A stretch of DNA of 64,000 bases from Phycisphaerales bacterium (lineage in GTDB: Bacteria > Planctomycetota > Phycisphaerae > Phycisphaerales > UBA1924), in the NCBI GenBank assembly GCA_029260555.1, contig JAJDCZ010000003.1:152486-216485 (forward strand). The letters are read 5' to 3'. The notes beneath the pieces were generated by a model, which saw nothing but the letters and a program-made list of their open reading frames with translations, did no database searches and had not been told where the DNA came from. Made by a program: the position numbers and the translations under genes. Of this stretch, positions 1-8,261 are shown one piece after another. How positions within the stretch are numbered: position 1 is the first letter of the stretch; each line of letters starts with the position of its first letter.

Positions 1-2
1 AG

Positions 3-851
3 TTTGAAGGGGTGGTACGGGCACGGTATCGCGTGTCGGCTGCGAAGCATCCTGATCTGATTCGGGTGCAAGTTGAGCTTGGCAAGCTTGAGGATCGCCT
101 GGCACAGCTCATGGATCTTGAAGGGCCAGCAGCGGCGCGGGTGAATCGGGCGCTAAATCGTCCGGTGTGGACACCTGTGATCATGCCGAGGCTGAGCGAA
201 CAGCGGTATGTGGGAACGATTCAGGCGTTGAGCGAGGAGGCGAAGAAGCACAATCCAGAGCTGCGCAAGCTTGCTGAGCAAGTTGATAGTGCGCGTGCGC
301 AGACGGAGGTTGCCCGGAAGGACGGCTACCCGGATGTGACGATGGGTTTGACCACGATTATCACTGATGAAGCGATGGACTCGACGATTGCAGAGAGTGG
401 CGATGATCCGGTTTTGCTTTCTTTGTCGATGAATGTGCCTTGGGATCGAAAGAAGTACGACGCGAAGGTTCGAGAGTCGATGGCCAGAAGGCTTGCGATT
501 GTGCATGATCGAACAGAGCGAGCCAATCGACTTGACGAGCAACTCAAAGTTGCGTTGTTTAAACATGAAGATGGGATACGGCGCGTGGGTCTTTATTCAG
601 GCACGCTGCTGCCCAAGGCGAGGGAATCTTTGGAAGCATCGTTTGCAGCGTATCGAGGTGGGGAATCAGACTTTTTTGATCTGCTTGATACCGAGCAGAC
701 GCTCTTGTCGTTTGAGTTGGCACTGGTGCGTGCGAGGACAGATCGTGCGGTTGCCTTGGCTCAGCTGGAGCGGCTGACAGGTGTGAGGCTGGGCGAGCAG
801 ACTACAACAGAGACAAATGACGAAGCTGAGCAGGAAGGGAATCAACAATGA
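3..851 (+). CDS. TolC-family outer membrane efflux protein, 5' truncated by window edge
   Basis: This is the C-terminal part of an outer membrane channel that would complete the tripartite pump encoded just downstream. The reading frame is open to the first base of the window, so the true start lies outside it. The visible 280 residues are mostly long amphipathic helices with Leu/Ala/Arg heptads, ending in the typical OMF pattern of a helix carrying 'AAYRGGESDFFDLLDTEQ' and then a long helix. The stop overlaps the next start by four bases (ATGA), so the gene is co-translated with the adaptor. The family is clear. The substrate (copper or silver) is inferred only from the neighbours. Confidence 0.85.
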   Translation, partial: FEGVVRARYRVSAAKHPDLIRVQVELGKLEDRLAQLMDLEGPAAARVNRALNRPVWTPVIMPRLSEQRYVGTIQALSEEAKKHNPELRKLAEQVDSARAQTEVARKDGYPDVTMGLTTIITDEAMDSTIAESGDDPVLLSLSMNVPWDRKKYDAKVRESMARRLAIVHDRTERANRLDEQLKVALFKHEDGIRRVGLYSGTLLPKARESLEASFAAYRGGESDFFDLLDTEQTLLSFELALVRARTDRAVALAQLERLTGVRLGEQTTTETNDEAEQEGNQQ

Positions 852-2872
852 GTCAATTACAAAGCAGGATTAAAAAATGGGGTCTGTGGATGTGGAAGCG
901 GCTTTCAGTTGCAATCGCAATGGCGTTTATCCTGCTGGCCCTCTTTGTCGGCATTCGTGTGGGGCATGGGTTGGGTGGCGGGGGCAAAGTTGTGGTGCAA
1001 GGGGGGGATACTGAGGGGGCTGTGGTAGAGAAGCAGCAGTTTTATACTTGCTCAATGCATCCGCAGATTCGGATGACGGACCCCAACGGCAAGTGTCCGA
1101 TCTGTTTCATGGATCTGATTCCGGTAAAGGATTCAGCATCGACGGGTTCGCAGGATGAACGAAAGCTTCGTCTCGGCGAAAATGCAATTCGGCTTGCTGA
1201 AGTGGAGACAACGGTTGTGAGTCGATTTGTGCCGACGGCTGAGGTGCGGCTCTATGGCACGGTGAGCTATGACCAGACGCGAGTGGCACGGATCAATGCG
1301 TATTTTCCCGGGCGGCTTGACAGGCTTTATGTTGATTATGTGGGGATCCCGATCCAGAGGGGAGATCACATCGCTGAGATCTACAGCCCTGAGCTTCTGG
1401 CAGCATTTGAAGAGTTGCGTCAGGCCAAGCAGGCGGTGGAGTTGAACCCGTCTGCCAGTGATTTGATTCGATCTACGACGGTGCAGACTCTTGATGCAGC
1501 GCGTGAGAGGCTAAGGCTTTTGGGGATCACGCCTGAGCAGATTGTGCAGGTTGAATCTGACGGGAAGCTGCCGGATACTTTCACGGTTTTCAGTCCCATG
1601 AAAGGCGTGGTGACGGAGCGCGCGGTTCGTGAGGGTGATTATGTCAAGACGGGGGATGAGATTGTTACGGTGGCGGATTTGTCAAGGCTCTGGCTAGAGC
1701 TTGAAGCGTATGAGTCAGACTTGCCGCTGCTTCGGTGGGGTCAGGATGTTGAGTTTACGGTTCATGCTCAGCCGGGCAGGGTGTTTCATGGGCGGATTTC
1801 GTTTATTGAGCCATTGGTTGATTCGATGACACGGGCTGCGAATGTACGAGTGGCGGTGGACAATGCTGAGGGTTTGCTCAAGCCTGGGATGTTTGCCTCA
1901 ACGGTTGTGTATGCGCGGGTCACTGAGCAAGGCGTTGTGGGGGACATGGATCTTGCAAACAAGTGGGTGTGTTTGATGCATCCTGAGGAAGTGTATGAGG
2001 AGGCAGGTGAGTGCCGGGTGTGTGGCATGAATCTGGTTCAGGCGGATGTATTGTTTGAGAGCAATGTTGTTGATGAAGGGGCAAAGCCTTTGGTGGTCCC
2101 CCGCAGCGCGGTGTTGAAGACGGGGCGTCGAGCGGTGGTGTATGTGAAGCTCGAAGAAGATGGTCAGCCAGTGTTTGAGGGAAGGGAAGTGATGCTGGGT
2201 GTACGGGCGGGTGATTTTTACATTGTGGTGCAAGGGCTTGAAGAAGGCGAAAAAGTTGTTACCAACGGTGCGTTCAAGATTGACAGTGCCATGCAAATTC
2301 TTGCCAAGCCCAGCATGATGATGCCTCAGGGCGGCGGTAGTGGTGGCGGGCATGACCATGGCAACATGGGAGGTAAAAGTGCCAGGGTTGCCGAGAAGGA
2401 CACTGGCGTGGATTTTGCTTCAAGGCTCAGCGATGTCTATGAGACTTACTTGGGCATTCAAGAGGCGCTGGCTGCAGACGATCTGGCAAAGTATCAGGAG
2501 TTGACTGTGACCATGGATGAGGCTGTGGGAGCGGTCAAGATGGCGGGGCTTGATAATCCGTCGATGGGTCTCTGGCACAATGCGATGAAGCTGCTCAAAG
2601 AGCAGCAAACTGAGGATATCGAAGATGCCCGGGTTCGATTCCGCGGAATGTCCGATGCGATGCTGGATCTGACGAAGAAGTTTGGAAGGGGCGATGGTGA
2701 TACCTGGTATGTCGCGCATTGTCCGATGGCGTTTGATTTTGAAGGTGCGGACTGGATTCAGCGTCAAAAAGAAATCTCGAATCCTTACATGGGGAGCGAG
2801 ATGCCTCGCTGTGGTGAGATTCGTCAGGAGCTGAAATCGGCCAATGCTGGGAAGGGAGCTTCTGATGAGTGA
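848..2872 (+). CDS. cusB: CusB-like RND periplasmic adaptor with two heavy-metal-binding domains
   Basis: This is the membrane-fusion protein of a Cus-type efflux system, linking the RND pump to the outer membrane channel and handing it metal. An N-terminal membrane segment lies at about residues 18-38. A first metal-binding motif (YTCSMHPQ followed by CPICFMDL) lies near residue 65 and a second copy (CLMHPEE, then CRVCGMNL) near residue 375, inside the barrel-sandwich region. The C-terminal ~150 residues resemble DUF3347, ending in 'CPMAFDFEGADW' and 'NPYMGSEMPRCG', a known metal-site signature. At 674 residues it is longer than E. coli CusB because of the extra metal domains. It overlaps both neighbours, so this is a tight operon. 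Confidence 0.92.
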   Translation: MSQLQSRIKKWGLWMWKRLSVAIAMAFILLALFVGIRVGHGLGGGGKVVVQGGDTEGAVVEKQQFYTCSMHPQIRMTDPNGKCPICFMDLIPVKDSASTGSQDERKLRLGENAIRLAEVETTVVSRFVPTAEVRLYGTVSYDQTRVARINAYFPGRLDRLYVDYVGIPIQRGDHIAEIYSPELLAAFEELRQAKQAVELNPSASDLIRSTTVQTLDAARERLRLLGITPEQIVQVESDGKLPDTFTVFSPMKGVVTERAVREGDYVKTGDEIVTVADLSRLWLELEAYESDLPLLRWGQDVEFTVHAQPGRVFHGRISFIEPLVDSMTRAANVRVAVDNAEGLLKPGMFASTVVYARVTEQGVVGDMDLANKWVCLMHPEEVYEEAGECRVCGMNLVQADVLFESNVVDEGAKPLVVPRSAVLKTGRRAVVYVKLEEDGQPVFEGREVMLGVRAGDFYIVVQGLEEGEKVVTNGAFKIDSAMQILAKPSMMMPQGGGSGGGHDHGNMGGKSARVAEKDTGVDFASRLSDVYETYLGIQEALAADDLAKYQELTVTMDEAVGAVKMAGLDNPSMGLWHNAMKLLKEQQTEDIEDARVRFRGMSDAMLDLTKKFGRGDGDTWYVAHCPMAFDFEGADWIQRQKEISNPYMGSEMPRCGEIRQELKSANAGKGASDE

Positions 2873-5800
2873 CCAACAAGCACCGGCCGAGTTTCGCGGG
2901 TTGATACCGAGTCTGATCAGATTCTGTCTCGAGCAGAAGCTGGTGGTGTTGATGGCAACGCTGGGAGTGATGGCGTGGGGGGTGATGGTGGCGCCGTTTG
3001 ACTGGAGTCTGATGGGTTTGCCTAGGAATCCTGTGGCTGTGGACGCGATTCCCGATATTGGTGAAAACCAGCAGGTGGTCTTCACGCGATGGCCGGGGCG
3101 TAGCCCGCAGGACATTGATGACCAGATCAGCTATCCGTTGACGGTGGCGCTTCTGGGTGTGCCTGGCGTGAAGGAAGTGCGGAGTTATTCGATTTTCGGG
3201 ATCAGCTCGATCTATGTAATTTTTAACGATGATGTCGAGTTTTACTGGTCCCGGACACGCATTCTTGAGAAGCTCAACAGCCTGCCTGCGGGGACGCTTC
3301 CAAATGAGGTTGCGCCGACGCTGGGTCCTGACGCAACGGCGCTAGGGCAGGTGTACTGGTACACGCTTGAAGGGCGTGATGTAGAGGGTAATTCCACGGG
3401 TGGGTGGGATCTGCAGGAACTTCGATCGATCCAGGATTTTATTGTAAGTTACCAGTTGGCAGCGGTGGAGGGTGTATCAGAGGTCGCTGGGATTGGTGGA
3501 TTTGTGCGCGAGTATCAGGTGGATGTTGATCCTGATGCGATGCGGGCAGCAGGGGTGAGTCTTTCGCAGGTCATCAAGGCGGTTCGCAGCTCCAACAAGG
3601 ATGTGGGTGCGCGCACGGTCGATGTTAATAGCGTGGAGTATATTGTCCGCGGGCTGGGGTATTTGACCAGTATTGAGGATCTGGAGAAGACCGCGGTCGC
3701 TGTGCATAACAATATTCCCATTCTCATCAAAGACATTGCAACGGTTTCATTTGGGCCGGCGCTTCGGCGTGGAGCGCTTGACAAGGGTGGCATAGAGGCT
3801 GTGGGCGGTGTTGTGGTCGTGCGGTATGGCGATAATCCCATGGCGGTGATTCAGAGGCTCAAGGAGCAGATAAGCAAGATCAGCATGGGGCTTCCCAGCA
3901 AGGTGCTGGCGGACGGGACCGAGAGCCGTGTTACGATTGTGCCGTTTTATGACCGGACGAAGTTGATAAATGAAACGCTGGGTACGCTGGATTCAGCGAT
4001 CTCTCAGCAGATCATTGTGACGATCATCGTCGTAGTGATCATGTTGATGCACCTTCGGTCGAGTTTACTCATTGGTGCGATGCTTCCGATTGCTGTGCTG
4101 GGCACATTTATTGGGATGAAGTTTTTTCATGTTGATGCCAACATCGTTGCGCTCTCGGGGATTGCAATTGCGGTGGGCACAATTGTGGATATGGGGATTG
4201 TGCTCAGCGAGAACATATTGCGCAGGTTGGAACAGGCGGCGCCGGGCGAATCGGCCTTGGAGGTGGTGCATCGCGCCAGTTGTGAAGTTGGAAGCGCGGT
4301 TCTGACAGCTGTGGCGACAACGATTGTAAGCTTTTTGCCTGTGTTTACCATGGAAGCAGCAGAGGGCAAGTTGTTTCGCCCATTGGCGTACACCAAGTCG
4401 TTTGCACTTTTGGCATCAATTATAATTGCACTGACACTCATTCCGCCTGCAGCCCATGTGCTATACACATTCAAGATCAGATCCGGGTTTGTCAAGGGCA
4501 TCTTTTCAATCGTGCTGATGATCGTCGGCGTGCTGATTGCAATCAAGGTGCAATGGATCGTTGGTGTGGTTCTGGCAGCATTCGGGCTGTACTACCTGGT
4601 GCAACCCTGGCTTGGGAAAGTTGTGGAAAAGATTTGCCACTTGCTGACCAGTGCGGTGGCGCTGCTGATCGTTTTGATCGTGCTGGCCAAGTCTTGGGAG
4701 CCCATAGGCTCGGAAGCGGGCGTGTTGGGCAATTCGATGTTTGTGGTGGTGCTGGTTGGCGGGCTTCTTGGATTGATGTATGTGTTCCAGCTGCTTTACC
4801 CGGGGATGTTGAGGTGGGGGCTCAAGCACAAGTTGGTGATGTTGTCTCCGGCGATGCTGGTGGTGGTGCTGGGTGTTACAGCATGGCTCGGGTTTGAGCG
4901 TACATTTGGATGGCTGCCAGAATCGATTCGCAAAGATGCTCAGGTTGTCAAGCTGACCCATGCGTTTCCCGGATTAGGCAGCGAGTTTATGCCTGCGCTT
5001 GATGAGGGTGAGTTTTTGTATATGCCGACGACGATGCCTCACGCTTCGATTGGTGAGGCTCTGGATGTGATATCAATTCTGGATCTGGCGATTGAGTCGA
5101 TCCCGGAAGTTGAATATGCGGTGGGCAAAATTGGCAGGGCTGAGAGTCCGCTGGACCCGGCACCGATTTCCATGGTCGAGACGATCATTGAATACAAGAG
5201 TGAATACATTACAGACAAGAGTGGCCATCGACTTGCGTTTGAAGTTGAAGAAGATGGGCAGTTTGTGCGTGATGATAATGGTGATCTGATTGAGGATGAA
5301 AGCGGCAAGCCGTTTCGTCAGTGGCGAGATCACATTGAGACTCCTGATGATATCTGGCGGGAGATTGTGGAAGCTGCGGAGATTCCAGGGACGACCTCTG
5401 CGCCCAAGCTTCAGCCTATTCAAACCAGAATTGTGATGCTGCAGACGGGGTTTCGTGCGCCGATTGGCATGAAGGTGTATGGGCCTGATCTGGAAACGAT
5501 TGAGGCGTTTGGGCTGGAGTTGGAGAAGGCGCTAAAGCAGGTGCCTTCGGTGCCACCGGAAGCTGTGTTTGCAGATCGCATCGTGGGCAAGCCTTACATG
5601 GAGTTCAAGATCGACCGGGAGAAGATTGCGCGGTATGGCATTTCGGTGATGGATGTTCAGGAAGTGATCGAAGTGGCGATCGGTGGTCGGCCTTTGACGA
5701 TGACGGTTGAAGGCCGGGATCGATATCCGGTACGGGTTCGTTACATGCGAGAGCTTCGTGATGATCTGGAGACGCTGGGCAAGATTCTTGTTCCCACGCC

Positions 5801-6689
5801 ATCAGGTGCGCAGGTTCCACTGAGCGAGCTTAGTGATATTCAATATCGCCGTGGCCCTCAGGTGATCAAGAGCGAAGACACTTTCCTGGTGTCGTATGTA
5901 TTGTTTGACACCATGCCCGGGCATGCTGAAGTTGATGTGGTTCGTGATGTTCGCGAGCACCTTGATCGCCTGATTAAAGCGGGTGATCTTGTGGTTCCAG
6001 CGGGTGTGAGTTATGTATTCTCGGGCTCCTATGAGAATCAGGTTCGAGCTGCCAAACGGATGAGTGTGGTGTTGCCGCTGGCACTCGGTGTGATCTTCCT
6101 GATTCTTCAGCTGCAGTTTAAACGATTTTCAACTACGATGATTGTGTTCAGCGGTGTTTTTGCAGCTTGGGGGGGCGGATTTTTGATGCTGTGGCTTTAT
6201 GGGCAGGACTGGTTTCTTGATGTATCCATGTTTGGTGTGGATTTGCGAGAGCTGTTTGCGATTCGGCCTTACAATCTGAGTGTGGCGGTGTGGGTTGGGT
6301 TTCTTGCGTTGTTTGGGATTGCAACAGACAACGGCGTGGTGATGGCGACGCGCATTGACCAGTCTATGGATGAACTCAAGCCAACAACCGTTGAGGGCGT
6401 GCGAGAAGCGGTGCTGGTGGGTGCAAAGCTCAGAATTCGTGCTGCTTTGATGACCTCGGCAACAACGATCCTGGCGCTTTTGCCGGTGTTGACATCGACT
6501 GGTAGAGGGTCTGATGTCATGGTGCCGATGGCGATTCCATCCTTTGGAGGCATGTCGGTTGCGTTGTTGACATTGTTTGTTGTGCCGATTTTGTATTCAT
6601 GGGTCCATGAGTTTCATGTGAGATTTGGAGGCAAGGGGGGTGGGGGTGAGCCGCCAGCTTCAGATGAGCTGCGTACCCTCAGTGGATGA
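2865..6689 (+). CDS. cusA: CusA-like heavy-metal efflux RND pump
   Basis: This is an inner-membrane, proton-driven pump of the heavy-metal efflux (HME) RND family. The chosen ATG at 2865 sits behind GGAAGGG and overlaps the adaptor stop by 8 bases. Typical features are the N-terminal 'PVAVDAIPDIGENQQVVFT' segment, a first block of transmembrane helices near residues 380-540, periplasmic 'GSEFMPALDEGEFLYMPTT', and a second block of helices from about residue 1060. It is about 1275 residues against roughly 1045 in E. coli. Extra hydrophobic segments lie around residues 550-680, and an acidic insertion ('EVEEDGQFVRDDNGDLIEDE') lies near residue 795. Copper or silver export is inferred from the partner proteins. 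Confidence 0.93.
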   Translation: MSDQQAPAEFRGLIPSLIRFCLEQKLVVLMATLGVMAWGVMVAPFDWSLMGLPRNPVAVDAIPDIGENQQVVFTRWPGRSPQDIDDQISYPLTVALLGVPGVKEVRSYSIFGISSIYVIFNDDVEFYWSRTRILEKLNSLPAGTLPNEVAPTLGPDATALGQVYWYTLEGRDVEGNSTGGWDLQELRSIQDFIVSYQLAAVEGVSEVAGIGGFVREYQVDVDPDAMRAAGVSLSQVIKAVRSSNKDVGARTVDVNSVEYIVRGLGYLTSIEDLEKTAVAVHNNIPILIKDIATVSFGPALRRGALDKGGIEAVGGVVVVRYGDNPMAVIQRLKEQISKISMGLPSKVLADGTESRVTIVPFYDRTKLINETLGTLDSAISQQIIVTIIVVVIMLMHLRSSLLIGAMLPIAVLGTFIGMKFFHVDANIVALSGIAIAVGTIVDMGIVLSENILRRLEQAAPGESALEVVHRASCEVGSAVLTAVATTIVSFLPVFTMEAAEGKLFRPLAYTKSFALLASIIIALTLIPPAAHVLYTFKIRSGFVKGIFSIVLMIVGVLIAIKVQWIVGVVLAAFGLYYLVQPWLGKVVEKICHLLTSAVALLIVLIVLAKSWEPIGSEAGVLGNSMFVVVLVGGLLGLMYVFQLLYPGMLRWGLKHKLVMLSPAMLVVVLGVTAWLGFERTFGWLPESIRKDAQVVKLTHAFPGLGSEFMPALDEGEFLYMPTTMPHASIGEALDVISILDLAIESIPEVEYAVGKIGRAESPLDPAPISMVETIIEYKSEYITDKSGHRLAFEVEEDGQFVRDDNGDLIEDESGKPFRQWRDHIETPDDIWREIVEAAEIPGTTSAPKLQPIQTRIVMLQTGFRAPIGMKVYGPDLETIEAFGLELEKALKQVPSVPPEAVFADRIVGKPYMEFKIDREKIARYGISVMDVQEVIEVAIGGRPLTMTVEGRDRYPVRVRYMRELRDDLETLGKILVPTPSGAQVPLSELSDIQYRRGPQVIKSEDTFLVSYVLFDTMPGHAEVDVVRDVREHLDRLIKAGDLVVPAGVSYVFSGSYENQVRAAKRMSVVLPLALGVIFLILQLQFKRFSTTMIVFSGVFAAWGGGFLMLWLYGQDWFLDVSMFGVDLRELFAIRPYNLSVAVWVGFLALFGIATDNGVVMATRIDQSMDELKPTTVEGVREAVLVGAKLRIRAALMTSATTILALLPVLTSTGRGSDVMVPMAIPSFGGMSVALLTLFVVPILYSWVHEFHVRFGGKGGGGEPPASDELRTLSG

Positions 6690-7702
6690 CTCGTCGCGTA
6701 CTGATTGTGCTGGGATTGCTGGCATTGGTTCTTGTGGGAACCTGCGGGCTGCGCTGGCATGTGCGCACGAGGAGTGCCTTTGAAGCATCACAGGGTGTGG
6801 CGATCTTTGAAGCGCCGGAGAGCGATGAGATCCGATCGTTGCGCGGTGGCCGCATTGTGTCGGGTTTGATCGTGGGCGCATCGCTTGCGATTGCGGGTGT
6901 GATGTTGCAGAGTCTGCTTCGCAACCCGCTGGCGGCTCCGGATTTACTGGGTGTGTCAGCGGGGGCGGAGCTTGCCGTGACGCTGAGCATGGTGATTGGG
7001 GCTGGTGCTGGGCTTGGGCTGGGTGGGGCGCTGGGGGTACGCGATCCTGTTGCAGCGCTGGTGGGTTCGTTTGCGGCGCTGGGGCTGGTGTATATGTTAA
7101 GTCAGCGCCGAGGCATGGTGGACCCGATCAATCTGGTGCTGGTGGGTGTGATTCTTTCGATCATGCTGGGCGCGGGGACGACGCTTGTGCGTTTACAGAT
7201 GCCGGATCGCGGTCTGTCAGCAGCGTGGTTGTTCATGGGGATGATTTCAGATGAGACAAGCCTTGCGATGTTGATGGTTTCAGGCGTGGTGCTCTTGGGG
7301 GCGATGGGAATCGGGGTATGGCTTGGGCCGACGCTTGATGCGATGGCGATGGATGAAGATGAAGCCAGGAGCGTGGGTGTGCGTGTTTCGCTCATGCGAG
7401 GGGTTCAGCTGGGGCTGGCGGGGGTTTTGAGCGCATCAGCGGTGACGCTGGCAGGGCCGATCGGCTTTGTCGGGTTGGTGTGTCCCCATGCGGTGCGGAT
7501 GACAGCAGGACCTGCGCATCGCTGGCTGATCGTGGGTGCTGCGATGGCAGGCGGGATCATGCTGGTGGGCGCGGATGCCGCTGTGGGATTGGTGGCGTCG
7601 ATCTGGCCCGGGCATGGTCGTGTGCCCATTGGGGTGCTGACAGCATTGATCGGCGGCCCAGTATTTATTATGCTGCTCAGAGGCCAGACCTTGGGGAAAT
7701 GA
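6686..7702 (+). CDS. FecCD/BtuC-type ABC transporter permease
   Basis: This is a polytopic permease of the family that imports iron-siderophore, haem, cobalamin or zinc complexes. It has about nine hydrophobic segments over 338 residues and the family motifs 'RGGRIVSGLIVGASLAIAGV', 'QSLLRNPLAAPDLLGVSAGA' and 'GPIGFVGLVCPHAVR'. The ATG overlaps the cusA stop (ATGA), so it is translated with the efflux operon. No binding protein or ATPase gene is next to it, so its partners must be elsewhere. Pairing an importer permease with a metal exporter suggests shared metal regulation, but that is inference. Confidence 0.9.
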   Translation: MTRRVLIVLGLLALVLVGTCGLRWHVRTRSAFEASQGVAIFEAPESDEIRSLRGGRIVSGLIVGASLAIAGVMLQSLLRNPLAAPDLLGVSAGAELAVTLSMVIGAGAGLGLGGALGVRDPVAALVGSFAALGLVYMLSQRRGMVDPINLVLVGVILSIMLGAGTTLVRLQMPDRGLSAAWLFMGMISDETSLAMLMVSGVVLLGAMGIGVWLGPTLDAMAMDEDEARSVGVRVSLMRGVQLGLAGVLSASAVTLAGPIGFVGLVCPHAVRMTAGPAHRWLIVGAAMAGGIMLVGADAAVGLVASIWPGHGRVPIGVLTALIGGPVFIMLLRGQTLGK

Positions 7703-7754
7703 ATCAAAGTAGAGAGCAGTCATCGAATCGGGTTGATTGAAACGAGATGAAGCC

Positions 7755-8261
7755 ATGAATCCATTTCGTCGGCGAGTGACTGACTCACGGAACAAGATTC
7801 GTGTTGTTCCGCCTCCGAACTGGACAAGTGATCTGGATCGAATGAGCAAGAATGCTGATTCCGTTGAGTTGATGCGATTGGAGTTGTATGGAACCAAGAA
7901 GGGGCTGGGAGTGCGTGTGTTTTATGCAGTGCTACTTGGTTCTGGATTTGGAGGGTGGATTTATTTAGAGGGGATAAAGTACATAGGCCCATCAGACATG
8001 CTGGCTGTGATTAGTTTATCGTTGATTGTTGGTCTAGGGTCAGCATGGGGTTTTTACCGACTGAGTGTGCGTACAGTTGACAGTTTTCGACTTGACTATC
8101 TTATGCATGAATCAAAGCGGTGTATCTGCTGCGGGTATGACCTGAGCGGGCTACATCGTGAAGAGGATGGCTGTTTTGTCTGCCCAGAATGTGGCGGTGC
8201 ATGGAAACTTTACAGCCAGGCTGAAATCGAGAAACTCATAAACACGCAATCTAAATGCTGA
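7755..8261 (+). CDS. Small membrane protein with C-terminal zinc ribbon
   Basis: Hypothetical protein of about 168 residues. The middle holds two hydrophobic helices ('FYAVLLGSGFGGWIYLEG' and a stretch around 'MLAVISLSLIVGLGSAWGF'). The C-terminal part has two cysteine pairs, CICCGYDLSG and CPECGG, which form a zinc ribbon of a type common in planctomycete membrane proteins. The ATG at 7755 was chosen; an in-frame TTG lies 18 bases upstream. The end overlaps the 3' end of metH on the other strand by 11 bases. No function can be assigned. Confidence 0.7.
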   Translation: MNPFRRRVTDSRNKIRVVPPPNWTSDLDRMSKNADSVELMRLELYGTKKGLGVRVFYAVLLGSGFGGWIYLEGIKYIGPSDMLAVISLSLIVGLGSAWGFYRLSVRTVDSFRLDYLMHESKRCICCGYDLSGLHREEDGCFVCPECGGAWKLYSQAEIEKLINTQSKC

